In this document: one piece after another, positions 53,754 to 62,555 of the stretch
Layout of the letters: every line of letters begins with the position of its first letter
How positions within the stretch are numbered: the first letter of the stretch is position 1
From: Cernens ardua
GTDB lineage: Bacteria; Pseudomonadota; Gammaproteobacteria; Pseudomonadales; Halomonadaceae
Length of the DNA stretch: 64,000 bases
Reading direction: 5' to 3'
NCBI RefSeq assembly: GCF_051251085.1
Contig: NZ_JBPCZH010000007.1
Span: 1 to 64,000 of the forward strand
The notes under the pieces: generated by a model
What the model saw: only the letters and a program-made list of their open reading frames with translations
Told to the model about the DNA's origin: nothing
Database searches by the model: none
Made by a program: the position numbers and the translations under genes

Positions 53754-54140
53754 ATGCCTAAACAGATTGTAGTTCCACAAGGAACATCCGCCCCTTTGGC
53801 CCCTTATTCGCCGGGCACTCAGGCTGATGGCATTGTTTACGTTTCAGGGACTTTGCCGTTCGATGAAAATAATGACGTTGTTCATGTCGGCGACCCGGCT
53901 GCTCAAACACGTCATGTACTTGAGATTATTAAATCAGTCATAGAGGAAGCGGGTGGCACCATGGATGATGTGACGTTCAATTCAATTTTCGTCAGTGATT
54001 TTGCTCATTATGGTGCTATTAATGAGGTCTATGCCGAATATTTCCCTGGTGATAAACCGGCGCGTTTCTGCATACAGGTTGGCCTTGTCAAGCGCGATGC
54101 TCTGGTTGAAATTGCGACGGTTGCACACGTTGGAAAATAG
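53754..54140 (+). CDS. rutC: 3-aminoacrylate deaminase RutC
   Basis: A 128-residue RidA-family (YjgF) protein. It has the family blocks PLAPYSPGTQADGIVYVSGTLPFD, NVFVSDF-like NSIFVSDFAHYGAINEVYAEYF (~80-101), and the substrate-binding Arg and Glu in PARFCIQVGLVKRDALVEIATVAHV. RutC speeds conversion of 3-aminoacrylate to malonic semialdehyde. AGGGAG eight bases upstream supports the start. It follows rutB by 129 bases, after the octanucleotide array. Confidence 0.92.
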   Translation: MPKQIVVPQGTSAPLAPYSPGTQADGIVYVSGTLPFDENNDVVHVGDPAAQTRHVLEIIKSVIEEAGGTMDDVTFNSIFVSDFAHYGAINEVYAEYFPGDKPARFCIQVGLVKRDALVEIATVAHVGK

Positions 54141-54598
54141 CTCGCATGTCGAAAATAGGGTATATGAAGAAAAAAGAGTAAGTACGGAAAACAGAGAGAG
54201 CTGTCTGTATGCGCCATGGTGAGTCAGCGTCGGTTTATTCGAGCACATAATCTTCATATGCTGAAATCAGGAGGAACAATATCGGTCATCGATGAAAAGA
54301 AAAAGATAAAAAGGATATCGATCCGGTAATGCTTAGGACTTTGGTATACTCGCGCGCCAGGATCAATAGTGTATTGATGGCTCTTTCATGGCGCGCTGCT
54401 TCTCTTGTATCCCCTTCTTTAGATGTATTCCCTATAGAAGAGGGCTTTCATTTCAGGTAACCCATGAAGGATTGTTTTATAACAAACTATTGAGTGCATG
54501 GCGGTTTTTGACATGGATGCCAACAGATAATAATGGCAGCCATTGGCCATCATGCCTCTCTATAATGGATATTGATGACTCGTGCGGCAGGAGACTCC
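54141..54598. other. Spacer between rutC and the permease gene
   Basis: About 458 bases without a supported gene; rutD, rutE and rutF would sit here in E. coli. A TGGTATACT extended -10-like element lies at 54342-54350, possibly a promoter for the permease. No clear terminator is seen. Confidence 0.45.
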
Positions 54599-56086
54599 AT
54601 GAATGAAACAATAAAGAAGTCCCGTTTGATCGAGCGTGGTGGGCAAGTCGAAATGGTCGTTGGTGATGACGTTAAAAAAAGTCGTTTCTTCAATCCTGAC
54701 TTGGCACCGACGCGGCTTTCCGAACGTACATGGAATACCTGGCATGTGGCGGCGCTTTGGGTCAGCCTGTCAATCTGCGTGCCCACTTATACCCTTGGGG
54801 GAGTTCTTACCACTTATTTTGGCCTGAGCATGATGCAGGCGGTAGCGGCCATCGTGGTTGCCAATCTGATCATACTGATTCCCTTGACATTGAATGCGGT
54901 GGCAGGTACGCGCTACGGCATTCCCTTTCCCATTTTTCTGCGTAGCTCGTTCGGGCTTACCGGGTCGAATATTCCTGCCCTGATTCGTGCGTTAACAGCC
55001 TGCGGCTGGTTTGGCATCCAAACCATGTTTGGTGGAATGGCACTCAGTCGTTTGGTTGGTGTCATTGTTCCCTCATGGCATCTATTGGGCGCCAGTGGCG
55101 ATGTGATTGGTTTTTTCGTTTTCGGCGCGATGAATCTTTATGTGGTCATCAAAGGTTCGGAATCGATTAAATTACTGGAAACACTTGCTGCGCCCATACT
55201 GGCTGTCGTTTGCCTGGCACTTTTGTGGTGGGGGCTAAGCGAGGTACCGCTCAGCCATCTTTTGCACCAGACCTCACTTGGGAATGAACACACGACTCCG
55301 CATTTTTTCGCGGGTGTCACGGCCATGGTCGGGTATTGGGCTACATTGTCTCTGAATATTCCTGATTTCAGCCGTTTCGTAAAAAATCAGCAGGCCCAGA
55401 TCTGGGGGCAGATAATCGGCTTACCTACCACCATGTTCATGATGGCCATGCTGGGCGTGGTGATGACAGAAGCATCCGCACAATTGATTGGTCATACCGT
55501 TGCAGACCCTGTCAGTTTGATCGGTGCTATTGGTAACCCGCTGTTCGTTGCGATTGCCATGGTGCTTATCGTATTGGCAACGCTCTCCACCAACGCGGCA
55601 GCCAACGTAGTGTCGCCCACCAATGATTTGCAGAATATGGCGCCGCGGTGGATTACGCGCACCCGTGCCGTGCTTATTACCGGGTTGGTAGGGTTGTTGT
55701 TAATGGCACATGAGCTATTGAAGCAGTTGGGCTGGATACACTCTGATTTGAGCATTGAATCATTATTGTCCAACTGGTTGCTTTCCTATTCGAGCTTGCT
55801 GGGGCCTATTGCCGGGATTATGGTCGCGGACTATTTTATCATCGAACAACAGCAACTGGATCTTATTGGCCTATATCGGGAAGATGTGTATCCACGCTGG
55901 AATATATGCGGGATTATTGCTTTCATTTTGCCTATTATTGCGACTGGATTTTCCATGTTTTCGCCTACGGTTCACTGGTTTTACGATTATGGCTGGTTTA
56001 CCGGGTCCATTTCAGGCGGAATCATCTATGTTATTGCGTGGAAGATAAAAGCGGCGTTGCAACCCGGTAGGCAAGTTGTTGGATAA
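54599..56086 (+). CDS. NCS1 family nucleobase:cation symporter
   Basis: A 495-residue membrane protein with 12 hydrophobic segments. It has the NCS1 N-terminal block FFNPDLAPTRLSERTWNTWHVAALWVS (in two parts, ~25-50), and PTYTLGGVL, TACGWFGIQTMFGG and TNAAANVVSPTNDLQNMAP, all typical of the Mhp1/PucI/FurD group. Placed after rutABC it most likely imports uracil or a related base. That is inference from context: E. coli uses RutG, an NCS2 permease. AGGAG five bases before ATG 54599 decides the start over 54572. Confidence 0.88.
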   Translation: MNETIKKSRLIERGGQVEMVVGDDVKKSRFFNPDLAPTRLSERTWNTWHVAALWVSLSICVPTYTLGGVLTTYFGLSMMQAVAAIVVANLIILIPLTLNAVAGTRYGIPFPIFLRSSFGLTGSNIPALIRALTACGWFGIQTMFGGMALSRLVGVIVPSWHLLGASGDVIGFFVFGAMNLYVVIKGSESIKLLETLAAPILAVVCLALLWWGLSEVPLSHLLHQTSLGNEHTTPHFFAGVTAMVGYWATLSLNIPDFSRFVKNQQAQIWGQIIGLPTTMFMMAMLGVVMTEASAQLIGHTVADPVSLIGAIGNPLFVAIAMVLIVLATLSTNAAANVVSPTNDLQNMAPRWITRTRAVLITGLVGLLLMAHELLKQLGWIHSDLSIESLLSNWLLSYSSLLGPIAGIMVADYFIIEQQQLDLIGLYREDVYPRWNICGIIAFILPIIATGFSMFSPTVHWFYDYGWFTGSISGGIIYVIAWKIKAALQPGRQVVG

Positions 56087-56180
56087 TCAGAGGGGGCGTG
56101 CAATGAGGAGGTGTTTCCGCGGGTGAAACAGGGGGTTGAAATCAAGCCCCGGACAAGCGCTTGTGAGGAGGATACCCGCT

Positions 56181-56744
56181 TTGCCCATTCATTTGGAAAA
56201 ACCTTCCCTGACTCTATTACCTGCTTATCAAAGGGCATTGGAAAGAGGGTTTTCCCCTAATAACCTCGTGTCTGAAGAGACACGTGTCCGCGAGCTGGAG
56301 CAGCTGAGAGCTCAGCCTGAACGTTTCATCGCCAGCATTGATGGTGCACGGAATCTGCAGGAAGCTCGATTATATCAGCGTCTTGGTACAGGGCGTATTC
56401 CCGGTTTTCGCCGATGGCTAATGGAAGGGAACGAGTTTATTGGCTCTTTCGGCTTTCGTTGGGTACCAGGCAGTGAAGCACTTCCGCCTACTGTTCCGGG
56501 GCATTTGGGATATGCCATTGCGGAATGGAAACGACGCCGTGGTTATGCAACTGCTGGCGTCCGTCTTCTGCTGGAGGAAATACGCACCTCGGGCCTGCGT
56601 TATATTGAGGTCTCGATTGCTGCGGGTAATCATGCTTCCATTGGCGTTACCACTGCCTGTGGCGGGGTGTATCATCGATGCATTAAGCCTTCGCGTTTTT
56701 ATCCTGAAGGAGAGGAGCACATTTATCGTATTCCTCTTTTTTAA
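56181..56744 (+). CDS. GNAT family N-acetyltransferase
   Basis: A 187-residue protein. The acetyl-CoA binding region is in LGYAIAEWKRRRGYATAGVRLLLEE (two parts, residues ~112-136), where RRRGYAT is the pyrophosphate-binding loop; the C-terminal half ends in the usual HIYRIPL strand. Substrate unknown. The start appears to be TTG at 56181 with GAGGAGG nine bases upstream; an in-frame TTG at 56136 is less good. It lies about 95 bases after the permease and may be read with it. Confidence 0.8.
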   Translation: MPIHLEKPSLTLLPAYQRALERGFSPNNLVSEETRVRELEQLRAQPERFIASIDGARNLQEARLYQRLGTGRIPGFRRWLMEGNEFIGSFGFRWVPGSEALPPTVPGHLGYAIAEWKRRRGYATAGVRLLLEEIRTSGLRYIEVSIAAGNHASIGVTTACGGVYHRCIKPSRFYPEGEEHIYRIPLF

Positions 56745-56906
56745 GAGATATCATGTTCACTGACGACAATGGTGGACGTCTCGTAATAGCCTGTTTGCCG
56801 GACTCTTTATGGGAGTCCCTTAGGGGGCACGTTGAATGCTTCCTGTGAGTTGCTCTGATGCTCGCTCCCAGGTGTCGCCTAGCGGTCTCGCCTGATGGAA
56901 GTACGG

Positions 56907-57425
56907 CTAGTTGCGAGGAATATGCTCTGGCCACTCTTCGGCCAACCGGGCATGCAGAAATAGCATGGCGGCGACTTCATGTTCTGGATTGAAGGCATCC
57001 AGCCCACGTTCTTCCATGATCTGACGGCGTTCTTCTTCCCACTCATCAAATGACATGCCCGGGTAAAGTGTATAGGCCGGTGCCAATTCGACCACCGGGT
57101 TCAGCCCATACTCTTCGTACATGCGTTCTAGCGCTTCTTCCTCTTCCCCAAACCCACTGATGAATAGTGTCTCGCTATCGTGATCGGTTTCCAATTCACG
57201 AATGACATCCAGAGGGCGGACCCCCATGGCATGCAGGGTAGTTTCATCATACCCATCGAGTGCAATACTGTCATTTTCGAGCCAACTTTCGAGTGGCTGA
57301 ATGAGCGTGTGCTTCAGACGACCATCATCCAGTGTCCATGCCACCGCTACCGGTAGCGCATTATCGCCCGTAATGATGCGCAGGAATCCCGGTAGTTTGG
57401 ACGTATTGCGTTGTGATGTAGCCAT
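56907..57425 (-). CDS. Conserved hypothetical acidic protein
   Basis: A 172-residue soluble protein that I do not firmly recognise. It is acidic (EEEEALERMYEEYG near residue 100), with strands ALPVAVAWTLDDGRLKHTLIQP that faintly resemble a degenerate DnaQ-like exonuclease fold; the catalytic acidic residues of that fold are not clear. No signal peptide or membrane segment. It follows tatD on the same strand after about 105 bases, so the two may be cotranscribed. Confidence 0.6.
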   Translation of the reverse strand: MATSQRNTSKLPGFLRIITGDNALPVAVAWTLDDGRLKHTLIQPLESWLENDSIALDGYDETTLHAMGVRPLDVIRELETDHDSETLFISGFGEEEEALERMYEEYGLNPVVELAPAYTLYPGMSFDEWEEERRQIMEERGLDAFNPEHEVAAMLFLHARLAEEWPEHIPRN

Positions 57426-57530
57426 AATGGATTCCAGTAAAGTGGTCGTATATTGAGAAATGTACTTAAAAAAATCGTATGCAGGAAATAGTACGTTGTA
57501 AATTGAGCCTGCGAGATCAAGCGCTGAATA

Positions 57531-58370
57531 TCAAAGTGAAAAGAAGCGCCTTGCTGATTCAGTTGTCGTTTTTGCCAACGTTTGTACATTTACTCCTCTA
57601 AGCGCTGCCAGTGTTTCACAGATCCAGGGTAGAAATGAAGGTTCATTCCTGCGGCCCGGTGCTTTGGCGGGGAGGTCTCGGGGCAACAGATAAGGGCAGT
57701 CAGTTTCAATCATGAGCCTGTTGTCGGGAATATCCACAACGGCTTCCCGTAACGTTTGGCCGCGTCGTTCATCACACAACCAACCTGTTACTCCGATATA
57801 GAGATCCAGATCCAGGTAGCGATGAAGGGTTGGTTTGTCGCCAGTGAAACAGTGGATAACGGCATTGGTGATATCATCGCGCCAGCTATGGAGCATGTCC
57901 AACATCAGAGGTGCGGCATCCCGTTCATGCAGGAATAGTGGCATATGGTTTTCTGCGGCGAGCTCAAGTTGGGCTTCAAAGACCTTTTTCTGAATATCCC
58001 GCGGGGTATAATTACGATTGAAATCCAGCCCGCATTCTCCCAAAGCAACCACGTCAGATTCCTGTATCGCATGCCTGACGCATTGTTCTGCCTCAGCTGT
58101 CCATTCACTGGCGCTGTGAGGGTGTATACCCGCCGTCGCATAAAGACGAGGCAGATGATCTTTCCCTTTATAGCGTTGCAGCAATTCAATGGAGGCTTCG
58201 ATACTGGCCTGATCTGTCCCTGTCAAAATCAATGAGGTCACACCGGCGTTGTAACTGCGTTCCAGCAAGGCATCCATATCTTTTTGAAAGCTGGAGTGGG
58301 TCAGATTGGCTCCTATATCCACCAAGGGAGAGGGGGAGTGAAACCGCAATTTTTCAGGAAACTCAGACAT
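57531..58370 (-). CDS. tatD: TatD family metal-dependent deoxyribonuclease
   Basis: A 279-residue TIM-barrel hydrolase. It begins with LVDIGANLTHSSFQKDMD, where the usual HxH of the superfamily is replaced as in E. coli TatD. It has TAGIHPHSASEW (~79-90), GECGLDFNRNYTPRDIQ (~112-128), FLHERDA, HCFTG and the terminal ETDCPYLLPRDL (~218-229). E. coli TatD is a 3'-5' exonuclease with repair roles; it is no longer tied to protein export. It is unlinked here to tatABC. Confidence 0.92.
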   Translation of the reverse strand: MSEFPEKLRFHSPSPLVDIGANLTHSSFQKDMDALLERSYNAGVTSLILTGTDQASIEASIELLQRYKGKDHLPRLYATAGIHPHSASEWTAEAEQCVRHAIQESDVVALGECGLDFNRNYTPRDIQKKVFEAQLELAAENHMPLFLHERDAAPLMLDMLHSWRDDITNAVIHCFTGDKPTLHRYLDLDLYIGVTGWLCDERRGQTLREAVVDIPDNRLMIETDCPYLLPRDLPAKAPGRRNEPSFLPWICETLAALRGVNVQTLAKTTTESARRFFSL

Positions 58371-58654
58371 GACAACCTCAATAGGACAAAGCTGGCGTGC
58401 AGCCTACATTAACGCAGAGGGTAAACATACCCCTTGAGTGACTTCCGTGAAACCGTAGAGCCCAAGGCATGCATGGCGTATTTGAAATGCATTGCCATCT
58501 TGTTCTTGTACAAAGCGCCTTCACTCTTGATGAAGACTGATATTTATTGATGTTTCTGTTCATCTTGCTCGGGTGAAGAGCCGATATCAGGTACAATTGT
58601 ATTATCCCCCACGGACGAAAGCCGTTCGGAAAGACAGATTAAGGAACAGCACGA

Positions 58655-60664
58655 ATGAGTTTGCTAAAGCTCGAGAGCGTACAACTTTTTTATGGGCCTG
58701 ATGTCCTGCTGGATCATGCTGAACTCAGCATTGAGCGGGGTGAGCGTCTGGCACTGATTGGCCGTAACGGTGCCGGTAAATCGACACTGATGTCCGTGAT
58801 CGATGGCACTACACCGCCCGATGACGGGCAGGTTCGTCGTTCTCCCGATTTACGTATTGGTGTGCTTGAGCAGGACCTTCCTGCCGCCGAGGGGCGCCGT
58901 ATCTTCGATATTGTAGCTGAAGGTTTGCCTGAAATAGGTCGTTTGCTCAGCGAGTACGATACCCTTGTAGCTTCTGCCGATCCTGACATGAACCGCCTCG
59001 CGCAGTTGCAGGAACGTTTGGAAGCTCTGGATGGCTGGTCGTTCCATCAGCGTATCGATAATGTGCTTGAGCGTCTTGGTTTGCCCGGCGATACACTCAT
59101 GGAAGGCCTTTCCGGTGGCTGGCGGCGTAGGGTGGCATTGGCTCGCGCGTTGGTATCTGAGCCTGACCTCCTACTGCTTGACGAGCCTACCAACCATTTG
59201 GATCTGGATACCATTAGCTGGCTTGAAGAACAACTGCTGGCCTATCGGGGTGCTGTTCTTTTTGTCACCCACGACCGCGCCTTCCTCAGCCGGATCGCGA
59301 CCGATATTCTTGAACTGGATCGTGGGCATTTACGCCGTTATCCGGGCAATTACGGGACGTATCAGGCTACCAAGGCCCATGAGCTGGAAGTGGAAGCGCG
59401 TGAACAGGCTCAGTTCGACAAGAAACTGGCACAGGAAGAGGCCTGGATTCGTCAGGGAATCAAGGCTCGTCGTACCCGTAATGAAGGGCGCGTTCGTGCA
59501 TTGAAAAAACTGCGTGAAGAACGTTCGCAGCGGCGTGAACGTGTTGGCACGGCGAAGATTACTGTGGATGGTGGTGAGCGTAGCGGGAAGACCGTCGCCG
59601 AGCTGCGGAATGTCTCCTTCCGTGTTCCTGGTCGTAGTGAAGGCGAATACGTCATTCGGGATCTTGATCTTGACGTGCAACGTGGTGATCGCATTGGATT
59701 GATCGGGCGCAATGGTGCCGGTAAAACAACGCTTTTAAAGATTATTCTTGGTGAACTTGCGCCGACAGAAGGAAGCGTCAAACTGGGAACGAAGCTTTCG
59801 GTTGCCTACTTTGACCAGCTGCGTGAAGGGCTCGACATGAATGCCACGGTTTACGATAACCTGGCGCAGGGGCGTGACCATGTGACTGTTGCGGGGCGCG
59901 ATCGCCACGTGATGAGCTACTTGCAGGATTTCCTCTTCAGCCCTGAACGTGCGCGTCAGCCTATTAGTGAGTTGTCGGGCGGAGAATCCAATCGCCTGTT
60001 ATTGGCGAAACTTTTTACCCAACCGGCCAATGTTCTCGTGTTGGACGAACCCACCAATGATCTGGACGTAGAAACACTCGAATTACTTGAAGAGCTGTTG
60101 CTGACCTTTGACGGCACTTTGTTACTAGTGAGCCACGACCGTGAGTTCATGGATAACGTGGTCACCAGTGTATTGGCCTTTGAAGGTGATGGCCAGGTGA
60201 ATGACTACGTGGGTGGCTATACAGACTGGGTACGTCAGGGAGGGAAACTACCTCCTGCACCGGGTGATCTGGATTCGATCTCGGCCAAACCGGGGGCTGC
60301 GAACGTAGGGGCGAGCAGTCAGGGAATCCGTTCTTCTGATAAATCCAACGGTGATGATGCTAACACCGGCAACGCTCATTCAGGTAAAAATCAGTCCAGT
60401 AACAGTAATACGAGTGCGTCTTCAACCAAACCACGTCAGAAACTCTCTTATAAATTGCAACGTGAATTGGAATCCTTGCCTGAAGAGCTCGATACGCTTG
60501 AACAGCAAGTGGCCTCATTGGAAGAACGTATTAGCCAGCCGGACTTTTACCAGCAGGATCAGGCCACTATTGATGATACGTTGAAAGCGCTCAATACCGC
60601 TCAGGACACACTGGAAGCGCGCATGGAACGTTGGGTTGAACTTGAGCAACTGAGCGAAGGTTAG
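58655..60664 (+). CDS. uup: ABC-F family ATPase Uup
   Basis: A 669-residue ABC-F protein with two ATPase domains: Walker A GRNGAGKST (~37-45) and GRNGAGKTT (~349-357), signatures LSGGWRRR and LSGGESNR, and Walker B LLLLDEPTNHLD and VLVLDEPTNDLD. The linker between them is charged and Arg-rich. The C-terminal part is a Ser/Asn-rich linker plus a coiled coil (PEELDTLEQQVASLEERI), as in Uup, which binds DNA and the ribosome. AAGGAA upstream of the ATG supports the start. Confidence 0.93.
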   Translation: MSLLKLESVQLFYGPDVLLDHAELSIERGERLALIGRNGAGKSTLMSVIDGTTPPDDGQVRRSPDLRIGVLEQDLPAAEGRRIFDIVAEGLPEIGRLLSEYDTLVASADPDMNRLAQLQERLEALDGWSFHQRIDNVLERLGLPGDTLMEGLSGGWRRRVALARALVSEPDLLLLDEPTNHLDLDTISWLEEQLLAYRGAVLFVTHDRAFLSRIATDILELDRGHLRRYPGNYGTYQATKAHELEVEAREQAQFDKKLAQEEAWIRQGIKARRTRNEGRVRALKKLREERSQRRERVGTAKITVDGGERSGKTVAELRNVSFRVPGRSEGEYVIRDLDLDVQRGDRIGLIGRNGAGKTTLLKIILGELAPTEGSVKLGTKLSVAYFDQLREGLDMNATVYDNLAQGRDHVTVAGRDRHVMSYLQDFLFSPERARQPISELSGGESNRLLLAKLFTQPANVLVLDEPTNDLDVETLELLEELLLTFDGTLLLVSHDREFMDNVVTSVLAFEGDGQVNDYVGGYTDWVRQGGKLPPAPGDLDSISAKPGAANVGASSQGIRSSDKSNGDDANTGNAHSGKNQSSNSNTSASSTKPRQKLSYKLQRELESLPEELDTLEQQVASLEERISQPDFYQQDQATIDDTLKALNTAQDTLEARMERWVELEQLSEG

Positions 60665-60856
60665 CGGTAGTACGATGAAACAGCCGAGCCCTTGCAAGTA
60701 TCAATCCCTGAGGTTTGGTTGTTTCATCTTCTGACTGTTTCTTGAGGCCTACACTCCACACCACGCGACTTCACAACGCTGATTTACGGACGTGTGCAAT
60801 AGGCAAATAGATGCTCAAGGGGTATTGCCGATGATCAAAGAGGTATTCCCACCCGA

Positions 60857-61315
60857 TCAATCTACGGGTTCTTCCTCTTGAGGCGAAACACGTACGGCGA
60901 GAACATCGCAGGTTACATTTTTCATCAGCGTGGAAGAGGTAGAGCCCAACAATACGGCAAGACCAGTCCGACCATGAGACCCCACCACAATAAGGTCTGC
61001 GTGCTCGCTCCTGGCAAATTTGGCGATACTGGTATCAGCCTCACCGACCAATATATGTTGGTGTTCTTCAGGAATTGAAAATTGAGCGGCAACTGCCTCC
61101 AGACGGGTCTTGGCGTGTTTTTCAAGTTCTTCCTGAAGTGTATCGACTTCGACCGGCAAGTCACCTCCATAGGTATAGCTGATAGGCTCCAGGTTGTGCA
61201 CGACGGATAATGTAGCGCCTGTGCGTTTAGCAATGGGGACAGCTTGTTCGATCACATGATTGGACTGCTCGGTAAGATCAATAGCGACCACAATATGGGA
61301 ATATTCACAGCTCAT
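60857..61315 (-). CDS. Universal stress protein, UspA family
   Basis: A 152-residue cytosolic protein. It begins MSCEYSHIVVAIDLTEQSNH and has the ATP-binding-type signature VGSHGRTGLAVLLGSTSSTLM (residues ~110-130, split here) followed by CDVLAVRV. UspA proteins accumulate under starvation and stress. GGAGG seven bases upstream supports the start. A 7 x 16-bp tandem array lies 38 bases upstream of its start codon. Confidence 0.88.
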   Translation of the reverse strand: MSCEYSHIVVAIDLTEQSNHVIEQAVPIAKRTGATLSVVHNLEPISYTYGGDLPVEVDTLQEELEKHAKTRLEAVAAQFSIPEEHQHILVGEADTSIAKFARSEHADLIVVGSHGRTGLAVLLGSTSSTLMKNVTCDVLAVRVSPQEEEPVD

Positions 61316-61932
61316 CAGGTGCCTCCGGGCATACGGTCAAATCCGACACTGTTGGTACTTCGTATGGATAATATTTTGTATGGATAGTACTTCGAATAGT
61401 TAATACTTTGAAGAGATAGTACTTTGAAGAGACAGTACTTTGAATGAAGAGTATGTTGGATAAATGGCTATTTGAGTCTAACAATTATTGGGACTGATAC
61501 TTGGGCATTTAAAATATCAAGGATGTTGGGCCAATGATAACAGAAAATAGCGCTCTTCAAGGGGAGTTATGAAGGTGTGGTTATAGAGGAGCGGTTTTAG
61601 AGATAAAGTTTTAAGGATGAAGTTATTGAGATGTGGATATAGAGGTATGATAAAAGAACATACCTATTTCTCTTACACGTTTAAATTTAGTGAAAATACT
61701 GTTGGAACATGGTGACAGGAATATCGTTGTCGTACGAGTATTGCCATGCTTTCGGAAAGAGGTCTTTTCAACAGATGGGGCTTGGATTGAAGAGCATGGG
61801 GTAGATTATCCCTGCAGAAAGGACTTATATCTGCATTTAAAAAGCAGAATTAATGGTAAATGTCACATACAGCATCAAAATAGATACAGAGAGCACGCAG
61901 GGTCCATGTCCTGCCCACCCTCATACATCACA
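61316..61932. other. Spacer upstream of uspA, with tandem repeats
   Basis: About 617 bases. It holds the 16-bp array (61353-61464), then a more decayed, purine-rich region (about 61555-61660) with loosely repeated GTTATAGAGG/GTTTTAGAGA words. An 82-codon frame at 61690-61938 has no ribosome-binding site or family resemblance. Confidence 0.5.
61353..61464 (+). repeat. Tandem repeat, seven 16-bp units
   Basis: Seven units of exactly 16 bases, starting at 61353, 61369, 61385, 61401, 61417, 61433 and 61449. The consensus is close to TAGTACTTTGAAGAGA; two central units differ at a single base, while the outer ones are more diverged. Confidence 0.93.
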
Positions 61933-62397
61933 TCATGAATGCTCGAGCAAACGCTGGCAGTTATGCTCCATTTTGTTGAAAATCCCTAACATTTTGGATA
62001 TTTCTTCTGCTTCGATTCCTTCCATCAACTCGATGCGAGCAGTGCTGACGACTTCACTGATTTTTGTCAGAAGAGGAGCTGCCGCAGGCGTCAGAAAAAT
62101 TCGTTTCGAACGGCGGTCATCTTTACAACAACGGCGCTCTATTAAGCCTTGTTTTGCTAATTGATCAAGGGTGCGTACAAGCGAAGGCGCCTCGACACCA
62201 ATAATTTCGGCCAATTCCCGTTGCATTAATCCGGGCCCCGCATGTTCCAGGCCGTAGAGTGTCATCCAGCGTGTTTGTGTTAGCCCAAGTGGGGCCAAAC
62301 GCTGATCCAGTAAGGTGCGCCAGTTTCTTGGCAAACGATAAAAGAACTTCCCTAATTCTTCTATCGAAGCGGTGTAGTCATCTTTATTTGTCATCAT
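61933..62397 (-). CDS. MarR/SlyA family transcriptional regulator
   Basis: A 154-residue winged-helix regulator. It has the MarR core LGLTQTRWMTLYGLEHAGPG (~38-57), the recognition-helix region VEAPSLVRTLDQLAKQGLIERR (~68-89), and the wing with the DDRRSKRIFLT motif (~93-103). It is close to SlyA in length. Targets unknown; no adjacent divergent gene is obvious, since holA runs toward it on the same strand. A palindrome lies upstream at 62430-62463. Confidence 0.88.
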   Translation of the reverse strand: MMTNKDDYTASIEELGKFFYRLPRNWRTLLDQRLAPLGLTQTRWMTLYGLEHAGPGLMQRELAEIIGVEAPSLVRTLDQLAKQGLIERRCCKDDRRSKRIFLTPAAAPLLTKISEVVSTARIELMEGIEAEEISKMLGIFNKMEHNCQRLLEHS

Positions 62398-62429
62398 GGT
62401 TTAGCGACTTTGGGAGCCATTCTCCGACA

Positions 62430-62463
62430 TTAGGCACTGTCTTGAATCAGACAGAATGTCTAA
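62430..62463. promoter_or_regulatory. Imperfect palindrome upstream of the MarR gene
   Basis: TTAGGCACTGTCT and AGACAGAATGTCTAA face each other around TGAATC. The inner CTGTCT/AGACAG arms are perfect. A plausible autoregulatory operator. Confidence 0.45.
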
Positions 62464-62555
62464 CATGAGAGCACCTGCTGACGTGCAACAGCTCTGGATT
62501 GTTGTAGTTTGTATAGTGTAAACATACTTCCCACTGATAGCGAATTATTATCCCA

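Noticed and set aside
54388..54606. A 72-codon frame in the rutC-permease spacer, considered as a short rutD/E/F remnant
   Set aside because: The translation has none of the motifs of RutD, RutE or RutF.
61690..61938. An 82-codon frame between uspA and the MarR gene
   Set aside because: It starts with GTG without a ribosome-binding site, and overlaps the 3' end of the MarR gene on the other strand.
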